Shown here: piece by piece, positions 48,501 to 59,510 of the stretch | How positions within the stretch are numbered: the stretch's first letter is position 1 | Layout: each line of letters starts with the position of its first letter | DNA from: Nemopilema nomurai | Taxonomy: Eukaryota > Cnidaria > Scyphozoa > Rhizostomeae > Rhizostomatidae | DNA: 64,000 nucleotides | Direction of reading: 5' to 3' | Assembly: GCA_003864495.1 (NCBI GenBank) | Contig: PEDN01001358.1 | Coordinates: forward strand, 558,001 to 622,000 | The notes under the pieces: model-generated | Told to the model about the DNA's origin: nothing | The model's database searches: none | Seen by the model: the letters and a program-made list of their open reading frames with translations, nothing else | Program-made: the position numbers and the translations under genes

Positions 48501-51500
48501 CTCTGCATCTTGCAAGATCTGTCACAGCGAAGATTTCCTCCTGATCAAATGTCATCAACATACGGCTTGTGTTTGTTTGTGTTTATCATTGCCAGTAATT
48601 TCCGTCCCGTAGCAGTACTCTAGCTATCATTACAATAAGGATAATAGATCTTGGCGATTTATTGTTCTTTCGTCGGAGGGACGCTTGATCGCCTACGCTC
48701 GATTATCTCTATCATTTCGGAAATCGCACTTGCGCTAAATCTGTGACAGATGGACTTTGTCACCTCCGTAGGTCCTATTGCTTGACGCTAAGCAAAGTAA
48801 ATCGCAACCCATTCCCTATCACTGTGCTTTTCTTTTCTGCTATCTCGTAGGAGTATTTCTTCTCGCTTATTTGATTGCTTCACAACAAGGGATTTTAAAA
48901 AAACAATGCTTCTACTCAGATACTTATTTGTGTTTATTTCTGGCGAGGTTTAGGTCACGAGCCTGTTTCGGTGACATTTTCACGCATGTGCGTTGCATGA
49001 TAGACATTAACACTCTCCAGAGAGTCCAACATCAAAATCACTGCCTAGGTGAACCGTAAAGTTTTATCTTATCATCAAAGACTTGTCGACCTATCTTGCA
49101 AATCGCTCCTACAATAACAGCGAAGATCGCTTTTAGGGGGGTCTCGTAATTGATAATTGCGAAATGGAGAGCTGACGTTGCGCCGTTCGGCTGACAGCCG
49201 TGAATTGGAGGGTGACTTCTGAATGACCTAGAAACGTGAAGGACTTATCCCACAAACTCCGGTATAAAATCAAATCCTTCCTGGAGCCCCTTTCATCCTT
49301 CAGGATTTAATTTGGTCGAATTTGAATGAAAGCGTAGAAATGTTGGAATGCCCCCTTTGTGAAGTTAATGCCGATGCACCTGCGTACCGAGCTTCTTTTG
49401 AATGAGGATCCACAATTATGTTAGTGTATACGACTTTACGGCAAGGGGATCAGGTAGGCCCCGCCCATTTCATAAGCAACCTTAATGTTTATAGTTTTCT
49501 TGAAATCGCAAGGAGCGATATTTTTACAATAAGTCATATGGCTCAGACCACAGTGGAAGGGGCATCGATAGTGAAGGGTTAAGGAAAATCTCCCTTTAAA
49601 GCGAATTAGCTGGATCTCGCGCATTCACGAAGCTTCGCTCAATCCAAAGCTCTTTCAAATTTGCCAAAGACCACGTCAAAACTAATAGATAATCCGTCTC
49701 ACTCGTCAATTAGCTTTGAAGTAGCACTTCTTCTAACAGAACAATGCTTTCTTGCAATTCGCTGATTCATTATCCCTATTTTTCGCCCATACATCCGCAA
49801 ATTAGGCCAGCACAATTGAACAAGTGAATGCTTTTCGATGATGCATGTTCTGGCAGTCAGATGATGATTTTGTTTAGGCATTCAGCAATGGACTTTGAGC
49901 CCACCCTATAGCCCTGAAACTTTGGTAATCGCCCTTTAGGAGTCGCTCTGATTTAGGTCAACATCTAGTCTGATTGATCGAAATTCATTGGCTGTTTGTT
50001 TCTGCAGACAAGTGCGGTTCACCGCTGATTCAAGACCGGGCGGAGAGGGACCGGCAAGTGTTTGGGAACCAGGAGCGGTACGACAGGTACGCGACCGCCA
50101 AGTGCATTGACTGCTCGAGGGAGTCATGGAAATCGAAAAAGTTCACCACCACTGGTATGAACACGGAGGTCAGCGTCAACCCCAGCATTGAAATAGACCT
50201 GCGAGTATTCTCCGGTATTAACGGTACCAACAGCATCCACTATGTGCACCCCCAAACAACAAATGCCGCCTCGTACAACGGCCGACTCACCAGGCTGCGG
50301 TCATCGGTCATGAGGCAGCCGCAGCCCATTGGCCCTCCTCCTGGGATTGTCCACATGAACGGCGGCCGTAAAGAAATTGCCGTCACGGCACTGCCATCTA
50401 TACAAGTAAGCAGTATCAAGTCAATGGCAAGCGTTAATGACCTTGATATTCCTAGGCCAAGAGAAGGCTCCCCTAACTTGTCTCCCAGCCCAAGCAGGGA
50501 AATACCACCAGTAGCTTTCTCTAGTTTTCAGGCAACGCAGATAAGTTACCCCAGGGGCCCAGCGCCCTACCACCCACACCCAGACATTCGCTACGATCAG
50601 CCACCACCTTTGCGTAGCCCTCAAGTCCGAAGTCCACATGATGTTCAACGAAGTCCTCCACATATAAACGGCGATGCTGCCCCGCACCATTCCCACCTTC
50701 AGCCGCCGAGCGTAGCTATGAAGGAGGACAGTCCAGATGGCAACCCGACTGTGTATGTGCTGCCAAATGACTTTGACGTCAATGGCGGGTACGAATCGCA
50801 CTTTTCTGCGTATGGCTCCCTCAGCCACGATGACGTAAGAAGGCATGATGAGATGCGCAGGCATGAGGAAATGAGACGCCAGGATGAGGCCCGCAGGCAG
50901 GAGGAAGCCCGCAGGCAGGAGGAGCTGCGGAGGCAACGGGAGTCGCGGATGCAGGAGGAGAAGAGGATAGATGAGGCTGACGTATCATCTAGCAAGCGCC
51001 TGAAGCAGGAACCAATGCCAAGTTTTGCACTCCCAACTCAGGTATTCACTTAGGCATACTCTTAAGCTATATTTTTTCGCGTATATTGAAATTGAGCTTT
51101 CGTCAAGAAACTTTTTATTCTGCATTTCAACACGTGATACCTTCAAGGGTGCACTTGAAGAAAGCCTGTATATATCATTGCATCTTTGCAGATAAGTGAA
51201 CTTCTTTTCTTCATCTTCCATTCTCTCTACCTTCTCTTTCTTCTTCCCCGTCAATATTTCTTTGAATTTAACTTCCTGCTCTTCAGTTTTTCACCTTTTG
51301 TTTTGTCTTTTCTTCTTCTTTCTGCACATATGTTATCTTCTCCTTGCTGTTCTCTCATCTAACTCCTTTCCCTCAATCGTCTTCCTCATTCCTTTCCACC
51401 ATCTCTCTCTTCTACCTCTTCTACTCCATTCAGTCAGCCCTTTTCATCAAATAACTTAGTCATGTCAGGTGCATACTTCGCTTCTCTATCCTTCATTTTC

Positions 51501-52089
51501 ACTTCATTTGATTCGGATGTCTTCGCTTCACAATCCACTTCCTTTTAACCAATACTGAAATAGAAGAATATAATTTGATGAACTATGATCTGTTTCACAG
51601 GTGAATCTAAATGACTCAGAGAACATGAAGCCTGAAATCAAGTTCTCGCCTCAGAATTCAAACAGCTGTTCGCCTACATCTTTACAAGAAGAGAACGAGA
51701 GCCCAAACACAGTGGAAAGCGGCAACACGCAGAAGTTGTACTGCAAGATCTGTCACAAGGTGTTTAGCACGAAGAGCCTGCTTTATAAGCACCTGCGAGG
51801 TCATAGCTCAGACGAAAAACCGTATAAGTGCCAAGAATGCGGCCAGGGGTTCACGTTAAGCAGCAATCTGAGGCAGCACAGAATCATCCATCGAGGCTAC
51901 AAGCCTTTCCAGTGTGAGTACTGCGGCAAGAAGTTTATGAGGTCGAATGTATATAAGCAGCACAGGAGAATACATACTGGAGAGGAAATGTATAAATGTA
52001 GCCTTTGCCCAAGTGAGTTTCTTCAGAAGTATGCCCTGGTAAAGCACATGAAGAAACAGCACGATGTCGATACTGGTGATAACATATAG
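45381..52089 (+). CDS. C2H2 zinc-finger protein, four fingers, 5' exon(s) not identified
   Basis: Exons 45381-45585, 50008-51041 and 51601-52089 join in frame to 575 residues ending at TAG (52087-52089). The N-terminal ~68 residues (VTVYKQGNPVIRVEKGTTLG...) form a compact hydrophobic unit I do not recognise. Residues 69-340 are Pro/Ser-rich with many SP sites. Residues 346-387 are seven RR(H/Q)(D/E)E(M/A)-type hexapeptides, probably a charged helix. SSSKRLKQEP follows (basic cluster and a LKQE SUMO-type site). Four C2H2 fingers lie at 459-481, 488-510, 516-538 and 544-567 with linkers DEKPYKC, YKPFQC and TGEEMYKC. Fingers 1-3 are C-X2-C-X12-H-X3-H and finger 4 has H-X4-H. It is presumably a nuclear DNA-binding regulator. 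No in-frame ATG opens the first exon, so an upstream exon is required. I cannot assign a known ortholog. Confidence 0.9.
45736..45913. mobile_element. 162-bp hAT-like MITE with 8-bp target duplication
   Basis: The element spans 45744-45905, flanked by identical GCTAGAAT (45736-45743 and 45906-45913). Its ends CAGGGACGTAGGAA (45744-45757) and, inverted, CAATGATGTAGGAA (45905 back to 45892) match at 11 of 14 bases. An 8-bp target duplication and CAG-type ends are the hallmarks of the hAT superfamily. The interior is G-rich (GGAGGGGGGAG) with no coding capacity. It sits 150 bases downstream of a zinc-finger-gene exon. Confidence 0.85.
46923..47272. repeat. CT-rich minisatellite, about 20-bp unit
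   Basis: About 350 bases of nearly pure pyrimidine on the plus strand, inside the first long zinc-finger-gene intron. It is built from roughly 20-base units like CCCTCCCTCTTGCTCCCCTT with variable C and T numbers. The long Lys/Arg/Glu/Gly and Pro/Ser/Leu ORFs on either strand are artefacts of the repeat. Confidence 0.9.
47273..50007. other. Zinc-finger-gene intron, remaining part
   Basis: Non-coding remainder of the 4.4-kb intron. Short ORFs on both strands show no recognisable motif. A GGTTCGATTC word on the minus strand near 48010-48020 lacks a tRNA fold. Confidence 0.65.
50008..51041 (+). CDS. Zinc-finger gene large middle exon
   Basis: Two bases plus 344 codons from DKCGSPLIQDRAERDRQVFG to FALPTQ. 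It includes a CIDC pair early on, then the Pro/Ser-rich stretch and the arginine-rich hexapeptide repeats. Acceptor tttctgcag, donor CAG|GTATTC. The long uninterrupted frame over a complex, non-repetitive composition makes this firm. Confidence 0.93.
50838..50963 (+). repeat. Seven-copy 18-bp coding minisatellite
   Basis: Imperfect tandem 18-bp units encoding RRHDEM, RRHEEM, RRQDEA, RRQEEA, RRQEEL, RRQRES, RMQEEK. The units diverge at synonymous and some non-synonymous sites, so this is an old, selected or slowly evolving expansion rather than a fresh one. Confidence 0.9.
51042..51600. other. Zinc-finger-gene last intron, pyrimidine-rich
   Basis: 559-bp intron with a long T/C-rich stretch (about 51200-51430) on the transcribed sense strand, ending in acceptor tgtttcacag. 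No coding content. Confidence 0.8.
51601..52089 (+). CDS. Zinc-finger gene terminal exon (four C2H2 fingers)
   Basis: 162 codons plus TAG, following acceptor gtttcacag. All four fingers lie in this exon: LYCKICHKVF..., YKCQECGQGF..., FQCEYCGKKF..., YKCSLCPSEF.... The exon begins GTG as Val, not a start codon. The 45-residue leader before finger 1 is Ser/Asn/Glu-rich. No AATAAA is seen in the following 1.8 kb. TATAAA at 53336-53341 is the nearest variant. Confidence 0.96.
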   Translation: MNLNDSENMKPEIKFSPQNSNSCSPTSLQEENESPNTVESGNTQKLYCKICHKVFSTKSLLYKHLRGHSSDEKPYKCQECGQGFTLSSNLRQHRIIHRGYKPFQCEYCGKKFMRSNVYKQHRRIHTGEEMYKCSLCPSEFLQKYALVKHMKKQHDVDTGDNI

Positions 52090-53078
52090 ATCACTGGTGT
52101 GCATGTGATAATCACATGAAAGTAGATGATAGAGCACGTGAAACGTGGCAAGTAGTACTCAAAGAGATAGTGCTGGTAGATTCGTTAGGAAGTTTTCCTG
52201 TCACCACGACAGTTTTGGGGTTAGTGGGGGTATGAATTCGTCGTAGATACGTTCTGATGAATAACTATGCTTTACCGCCTTCTGGATTAGGGTTCCTAGT
52301 AACGCGACTAACATATACGTCTCTGTGCCGTGAAGAGCCAGACGTCTTATGCCGTTTTGAGAAGGTCGTCAAGGCTGTACTGACTGTTTCACTAAGGCTT
52401 GTCTGCTTGGGACTGTTGTAGCTGGTATTTCGTGAGGAGTGTGTTAGGTATGAACTTCGCAGGTGATTCCGAGTTAGGACCGGAATGAGGTGTCGGGGCG
52501 AAACCGCAGCGGTGTGGGTGCTGTTTTGTTGGAGAAGGGAGCAAGGGCGAAGTGCCCCCGGAACTTTGATGACGCTGCAACATGCTGCAAAATGATGCCA
52601 AGCCTTAGGGGCTGCAAGCAGAGGGAGATACCCAAAGGGCATGCTGCGATTCACCACATTCGAGGGCTCAGATGATAAAAGAAGTTGGCTCTGTTCAAGG
52701 GTCAAGGTAGGAAATTATCAGTAATTTATACTATAAGAGGAACGTGAAAGTGCACTCAATGGAGGGTGAATTTTAACGTCATGAACTCGCATTGTTGGCA
52801 GGCTTTGAGAGGCTCGTCTCGAATTGGGCAGCCAATCAGCTGCTTTGTAAAGGATTTTTCATTTTTCTTACTAACGTATATGTTCATTCATTAATTACAA
52901 CGGATAGGTATGCTGGAAGGCTTGCCCCTATGTGCAGGTAAACATTGCATCTGCGTAGGACGCAGTAGATTAGGCTACTATGGGTGGCTTTACAAGGTTA
53001 AGCATTTAGCATCGGTTTCTAGAATGGCCGAGCTAAAGCTTTCAACACACTTCACAAGACCCATCCCATTAATTAACT
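52090..53078. other. Probable 3' UTR and flank of zinc-finger gene
   Basis: Sequence after the stop codon. A 146-codon minus-strand ORF (52265-52705) overlaps but has no recognisable features. The extent of the 3' UTR cannot be set because no canonical polyadenylation signal is seen. Confidence 0.5.
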
Positions 53079-53190
53079 GCAAGACATGGAATTGCACCAT
53101 AGGGTAGCAAGACGTGGAATTGCACCATAGGGTAGCAAGACGTGGAATTGCGCCGTAGGGTAGCAAGACGTGGGATTGCACCGTAGGGTA
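53079..53190. repeat. Four-copy 28-bp minisatellite
   Basis: Copies at 53079-53106, 53107-53134, 53135-53162 and 53163-53190, each beginning GCAAGAC(G/A)TGG and ending GTAGGGTA or ATAGGGTA. Only a few substitutions separate the copies, so the expansion is recent. Confidence 0.95.
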
Positions 53191-53790
53191 GCTAAAGTTA
53201 CGAATCTTTTCTTAGATTTTGACATTGTTGAAATTACAAGTTTAACTTGGATTCCGTCGTTGCGAAGAAGGCTTGCTCCGGAGCAAGCAATACTTTATTA
53301 GATAATAATTAATTACAAGCTGGGAGCGTTTTCTCTATAAATGTAAATTAGATCAGAGGTTGTAATTGTAAAATAGATGGTAGAGGTATTAATTTATATT
53401 TCCCCTGATTGTTGTAGTAGTTGTGACCAAGTCATGTAAGTATAGATTTAACTCAACAAAGTTGTAATAGCATTTTGTAGGCCAAGAAGGTACCAGTAAC
53501 AAGTTTGGAACAAACGCGCCCAATCACTCGAACATGCGTCAACTCTTACTTGATTTCCAGTAGGAGCCCGTGAGCATAATATTCCTTAATAATTGGCATT
53601 GCCAAATGTGTTTTTTCACACATTGGAGACTATCGGACAGCACCAGAACAGTTTGTCATTTCGGACGCTGGACGGTTTATGACTGTACCCCCTGGCGAAC
53701 AATCACATGGCTGCCCCCGCGTGCGGTGCTTTTTAAAAGAAGCAGTGCGTCAGTGGCGAGCCGTGGCTTACCCGTCCGGCTCTACGCAAG

Positions 53791-53880
53791 ATGGCAGCGA
53801 GTAGACCTGACGTGGCTCTTGCGACTGTGCCCCCTGATTCTTTCGTATTTACTTTCCCGCCAAACTGCACGCTCTGGCAG
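53791..53880 (+). CDS. Candidate first coding exon, unrecognised
   Basis: ATG in strong context (cgcaagATGG) in a locally G+C-rich, CpG-richer patch (about 53620-53890) that resembles a promoter. Exactly 30 codons, MAASRPDVALATVPPDSFVF then TFPPNCTLWQ, reach CAG|GTTACC, a weak donor. Read-through ends five codons later. No continuation exon was found in the rest of the window. It may be an upstream exon of a gene beyond 64 kb, a short peptide, or chance. Confidence 0.25.
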
Positions 53881-53890
53881 GTTACCTGCA

Positions 53891-56842
53891 ACTGTTAAAT
53901 GAATCCTTTTGTTGGCCTGATATCCTTGTGTCTATTTACTGAAACCGCAAACAAAAAGGCAATTTATTTCTTTAAGGCTAATGCATATCTTTCAGACAAT
54001 GTCTGGTTCTATCCTGCTATCAGCACTAGTGTCTGACTCTGAATTTCCAACAATTTTATCCATAGGCAAATGGCATGTCTCGGTTTAGGCCCAGTGTTTT
54101 CCTTTTACGGCAGCAAACGCAAAGGCCGAGGTATTAACTGAGTCTACTTCTGCCTAAACCCCCTATCCAGCTACAACAACAGCTTTTCAGACAGGCATGA
54201 CGCAGACTTCTATTCGCACAAACTCAATTACATTTCATTTCTGAAACATATCTTGCCAAGAAAATTGCTGGCTTTAAGTCGCTTGAGCCCATAAGTGTGA
54301 GGTAGACTGGGTTTTCTTGGAGTGTGAGACGATCTGAATTAATAACTGGAATTCTTGTGGGACACCCTGATAACAATCCTGAGCAACAAAGATTTCAAAG
54401 GATCCTTATGTCATTAGTCTCAAGGCTACTGCCTGATCAAGTGCCAACAAATCTTGCTATTTCAGCTTTGGCCACGACCAGACGAGATACTTCGAGACTG
54501 CATGGTGTGTTGACTGTTTCCAGGTCCCTTCGAAGGCCGCACACCACTTTTGATATCCAAATCAAACAATTTCACTGCTTTTCTATCTACCCAGTTCTAC
54601 TTGACAAATACGAGAGAACTGTCATTATTTGTCTTGGAGTCTCTAGCAGCTTGCCATTGATTGAGCATTTATTCATTGTGGGGGTGGTTTTGTGATAGTG
54701 ACATTAGTCCAGTGTCAAGTTTTACCGTTCCAATTGTGGATGGTATTCATACCAAGGCTGGTCCTAGATTCGGACAGTTTTATTTGGGTATGTTAACTTG
54801 GCGTTGTTTCCGTCGAATAAAGGACAATTTTAGGCCTATCGCACGAAACAGTATCTTCTTAATAGTGACCCTTAACTCTCTGAGTAAATGAGCCAGCGAA
54901 AGTTGATATTCTAGTTAGCGTTGAGGTCTAGTGTGCACTTCTCCTTACTGAATTTCGCTCAGGTATGGTTGTGGCTGAATAAGAGCAAGCCATTTCTCTA
55001 ACTCAAAGAGCACTCTTCAGGCAAATCTAATCTTCTCGCTGTCAAAAGTAAACTTTAGCAGCTATTTCAACACAGCTTTGACAAGGAACTGGAAACTAGA
55101 AGGGATGTTGGTTTTTCTGTAACGATCTCTGGCTACCAACCTTGACTGTATTGTGAAAGTGTAGATTACTGAAATTGCGCATTGTCCTGGCTTAACCGCT
55201 AACCACCCTGATAAGACACCAGGGCCTTACTCACTTAGCAAAATCTCATTCTAAACATCACATGCCTTGCCCTTTGGAATACAGTAACAAGAAATTACCA
55301 TGCCAAACAGACAAAAGCTGCAAAAGATCAGACAGCCGGGCACAAAGAGCTAGACGCTGTCTAGACTTGTGGTTTGAGGAGTAAGCCACACTCGTCTGTT
55401 TCGAAAAGGTAATACAGTTATCTATAGCACAGCGGGATATGAACAATGCCACTCAGGATCTTTCGAGTTAGCCATATCGCGGCCTCCGCTCGTTGGTAGC
55501 CCTCCGCGCAAACTGCTCCCACCAGCATCGCCCTGTCAATGCCCATGCACCTGCATTAACTAAGCTCTCTAATGTTGCCACTAAGCATGATGAATCAACG
55601 TGTAGTAATCGATGTGGTACAGTGATAGGAGGAAATCACCGCCCAGCCCCTGTCGCGCGGCACGTGCGAACAGAACCAGCGCGCCGACGGATGAGCAAGC
55701 TTTCGAAAATGACATAGGAGCCGAATGGCAAACTGCTTGGTCCGTCTCCTTGTCCCATTGCAAGCACGATGACGCTCTTGGGTCTTCCGAGGCCCCGCTT
55801 GTTCTGGTACCTTAACTCAAATACCAAGGCGCATTGTTCTCCCTAAACGTTGTTTCTGGTACCTTTTCCCCATTTTTTATGAATAGATTCTTAAACGGTT
55901 GTTTTTAAAAAATTTTTTGTTTCACTACTTTCTGTGCTACAGAGCCACGGCTAACTTCTTCGTCTAACCAACTTCATTTAATATGATCTTCACATCAGAA
56001 AAGCACTTTCTATCTATTTCCTTATGATTTCAAAACAACAAAAGCATTAAGATCTATAGGCAGTACCTATGGCATCCTTCCAACCAAGTTATCACTCTGC
56101 CAATAAGGCTCATTTGTTGAATGGGCTTTATGGTTCTTTTAGTAGGCCTGAAGCTTTAGTCGTTGCTCGCTATTCTTAAAGAAATAGTCCGTAATTTCAC
56201 CGAAAATAGTAGATTTCTTTACGATGAATAAACACTGTGGAATTTTTTAAGTTATCAGACACCTCCGCCTCCTTTCATTTGAAATTTCATAATATTTATC
56301 ATGAGATTGGTATCGCTGCGATTGGCGGCATGCCAATATTGGCAGCTGTTTCGATTCGCGCGCAGAAATGCACTCGAAGTCAAATGGGACGAAGGACGGT
56401 CCTCGCCCAGGCTGACTGGAAAGCCATCCAACCGACAAGCCATACTCCGATTTCACGCATGCCAGTCAACAGTGTTTGGATGGGCAGCTCCCATCATGCA
56501 ATTCGGGCCGTGAGAGTCCACCCTGAATACGTTTTGCTTGGCAAGATTCAAATACCGAGGGGATTTTCTTTAAATCCACCAAACTAGACAATGCACCAGA
56601 CATAATCTCGACTAAGATAACATGTACGCTTAATTTCGAGCGTACTTACGCAGCGGCCAACAAGCGTACGCAGTGGCTTCTGCCAGTAGTAATCTCAGCT
56701 TCATGTCACCATATTAGCTTCGGTGGCGAAAAAAGCGACTTACAAGATTAATTTAGAGTTTTTGACTTGAGCCATTTATGATTCAGCCCATGCTTGGCAA
56801 TTGTGAGTGCCCAGTAGTCTTGAGGTTTTTCTTCTTATAATC
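53891..56842. other. Intergenic, no recognised gene
   Basis: Contains a 123-codon plus-strand ORF (54324-54695) without recognisable motif and G+C-richer patches at about 55460-55810 and 56300-56570 with overlapping ORFs on both strands. None supports a gene model. Confidence 0.5.
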
Positions 56843-57105
56843 TTATCCTCTGATGAAATATCTTCCCTGCGTCCCTGCCTTCTTTTGATATGCATGGTCA
56901 CTTTGATCCATTACAGTCACGGCAAATGCCGTTCCACATTGCACGCCGAGTAAATCGCAGTCACGTGGCATTTCATAATCTTGCCTTTGTATGAAGACAG
57001 CTGCCGGCTCTTCAGCTAGAGTTGCTACTTTGCCGAGGACGACTTTATCAAAAGTCTTTAGGCCTTTTCCCTTACTTTCAGTAACAGCTACTTCTTCACA
57101 CAAAT
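56843..57105 (-). CDS. Coding-like segment, unrecognised (possible terminal exon)
   Basis: Open minus-strand segment with strong purine-first codons and no ATG at its start, ending at TAA (56843-56845). It reads CEEVAVTESKGKGLKTFDKV in its first part and QDYEMPRDCDLLGVQCGTAF further on. A possible acceptor (gatagcag, minus strand) precedes position 57105 but lacks a good pyrimidine tract. I recognise no family. It could be a last exon of an unlisted minus-strand gene or a processed or decayed fragment. Confidence 0.3.
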
Positions 57106-58559
57106 CTGCTATCTAGACAACTATTTCTGGTGTAAATTACGGACTTTTTTGCATTCTTAATTTTTAGAATAGTGGAAGGTACCCTGAAATTCTTCATGGA
57201 GCATTTAGCGCGTGTTTTTAAATGCCCGGTCTGGGAAATTGAAGAAAAAGTTAGGCCATTTTAAAGGAGGTAAAACTGCTGCGGCAAAATTCTTAACTTA
57301 TTGAAAGAGCTTCAAGGTATCCAATATTATTGATTAGATATTAGTTGTAAAGTATAGTATTTATTATTTGAAGAGTTAGTTATTGTTTCTTTGCTTGTTT
57401 AGCGAATGATCGGATTTATTATAGTTTGCAACGAAATGTTTGGCCAGAGGAACCGACTATTTATGAAGGCAATGTCATTAGAAGTCTTTTAAAGCTGTAC
57501 CCATAGTATGTAATAACATTTCCGTTGGGCATTTTAAAATCTCTTTTCGTTTAGGTCTCCCGTTTGTACTTCATTTATAGTAGATGATAACATTAAAATC
57601 TCTTTATACTAGCATTGTTGTTTTTATATAGTCAGTTTCTTTACTTCATTTTTTAATTCGATTCCTTTCAAATTGCACTGGCCTAGGTCTAAGCGGCTAG
57701 GAGTCAAATTAGTGCAGTAAACTTTTCTACGTCACATTTTGTCCTTTCATTGCAAGTAAATGTGTTTCCTTTTTAAGTAAAATCCAAACGATACAAAGAG
57801 CAAAACAAGATTGTTCTTATAATCATTTGCATTTTTGCTCATAGTTTTTAAGATATAAAATATTTGAATCTTAGCTACAGTTCTTAAAAACAGTCTAAAA
57901 CAGTTTTAACAACAATCTGTAAACATTTTTACTTTAACAACAAGCCATGTCTCGTGGAGATGTATTTTTAAATATCCTCTTATCCTTCAATGTGAAGACA
58001 TTTACCATCTTTTTTGACGATGATCGTGATTAAACTTCTGATTACTTGATTCTTATGCAATGGTTCGACTAAATGCGGAAATGGGCAGACAACGTTGCAA
58101 CTCAGGCCCAGTACCTTGTCTATAGAAACTTCCGTTGTCGTCAATGTCTCGAAATACTTTGTGGGTGTTACGCGATGACGTCAAGGTAGACGGTGGACGT
58201 AAACACTGTCTTGATAATTAATGACGAGAATTGGGAGAACACAGTGCAAGTAATCACCGCAAACTGATTCTTGTTCTTCCAAAGAAGCTTTTCGAAGTGG
58301 GTGCGTGCTTACCACGTGCACCCACGCAGTCAGGGGGGGGGGGAGTTTGGTGGGCGGCTGGAATGTGTGCACCCTGCCCGCACATCAATTTTGTATACAA
58401 GAATATCGCGCATCATTCTTGTAAATGAAAAGTTGTTGGCAAACATTCCTGAATGTACCTGCAGCAATGAAAAAGGCTGGTGAATAGGAATCGAGTTAAG
58501 ACGAATCGATGGCGAACAATCGAGAAACTAAATCATCGCCAAGAAAAGCAAAACACTCA
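57106..58559. other. Intergenic, AT-rich
   Basis: No recognisable gene. Contains a TGACGTCA palindrome (58176-58183) and an 11-12-base G-run near 58332-58343 within a G+C-rich patch. Confidence 0.6.
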
Positions 58560-59510
58560 GCATCAGTTGGTGGAGCAACATTATCAATACCCAACCAGTC
58601 ATTGCAGCATCAGTCAATCAGTGCCAGTATATCAATCACAAACACTCGGTATCAGTCAATCACGAGGTGCTAATTTCACTCTGTGATAGTCAATATATAC
58701 TAGTCAGTTTCAATTAATCAATCCACATCTGTCCACGCCATTTATACCAATCAATCGAACTATGTATAGCTTACTTTGTGATAATCAATCGAAGTAAACC
58801 GATCGGTATCAGTCAATCAATGCCAACCTGTCAATCAACATCGAAAACAGTATTGATTTGAGTCGATATTAATCAGACTGTAAATCAGTTATCATTGATG
58901 AATTGATATCATTTAATCACGACGAATCAGTCATTTAACATAAATATCATGTCACTCAGCATTAATCCATCAAAAAAGGTCGATCACTATCAGGAGATTA
59001 TTTCAGTCGCACTAATCAGCAAATCACAACCAATCAATACTGGTCAATCAGAAAACACCTCAACATTGCTAGAAATAGTTCTAGGTACTGTGAATTTTTG
59101 TACCACAAAGCGCTTGTTCTCAAAAACATTTTATATCAATCTAGATATTAGTACCTAATATGAATTACTCTAATGTTCCTAATATCAATCAATGAGCATC
59201 AACCTAACAATCAAAGCTAATCACATCCAACCTATTTAAAAGTGTGTATATTTCCTCGTCTTATCAACCAACATCAATGACTCAGTCAATCAATTGACAT
59301 CAGTCAGTCAGTCAAAATTAATCAATATTGGTCAATTATAAAGGATCAAATAGTCTAAAATTTCTACAGCTTTTACAATGTAGCTAAAGCCATTGAACAA
59401 AGTCCAAACAACTTCAATATTGAGAATGATATTGATAACCAATCACTTAATCACCAATCACTAGTTATCAATATTGATAACCAATCACTTAATCACCAAT
59501 CACTAGAGTG
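58560..59510. repeat. Degenerate ATCA/GTCA repeat field
   Basis: About 950 bases saturated with variants of TCAATCA, CAGTCAATC and ATCAGTCA, without a fixed period over most of its length. It ends in a clean 42-bp-period duplication of atattgataaccaatcact... (59429-59464 and 59471-59506). It looks like an old tetranucleotide expansion that has diverged. Confidence 0.8.

Noticed and set aside
52990..53181. Minus-strand ORF with repeated peptide motifs
   Set aside because: Produced by the 28-bp minisatellite, whose unit is not a multiple of three.
54324..54695. 123-codon plus-strand ORF
   Set aside because: Some coding-like stretches, but no recognisable domain, no ATG in good context and no splice partners.
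58560..59510. CRISPR-like or satellite array
   Set aside because: No fixed repeat-spacer pattern; a degenerate tetranucleotide field in a eukaryotic genome.
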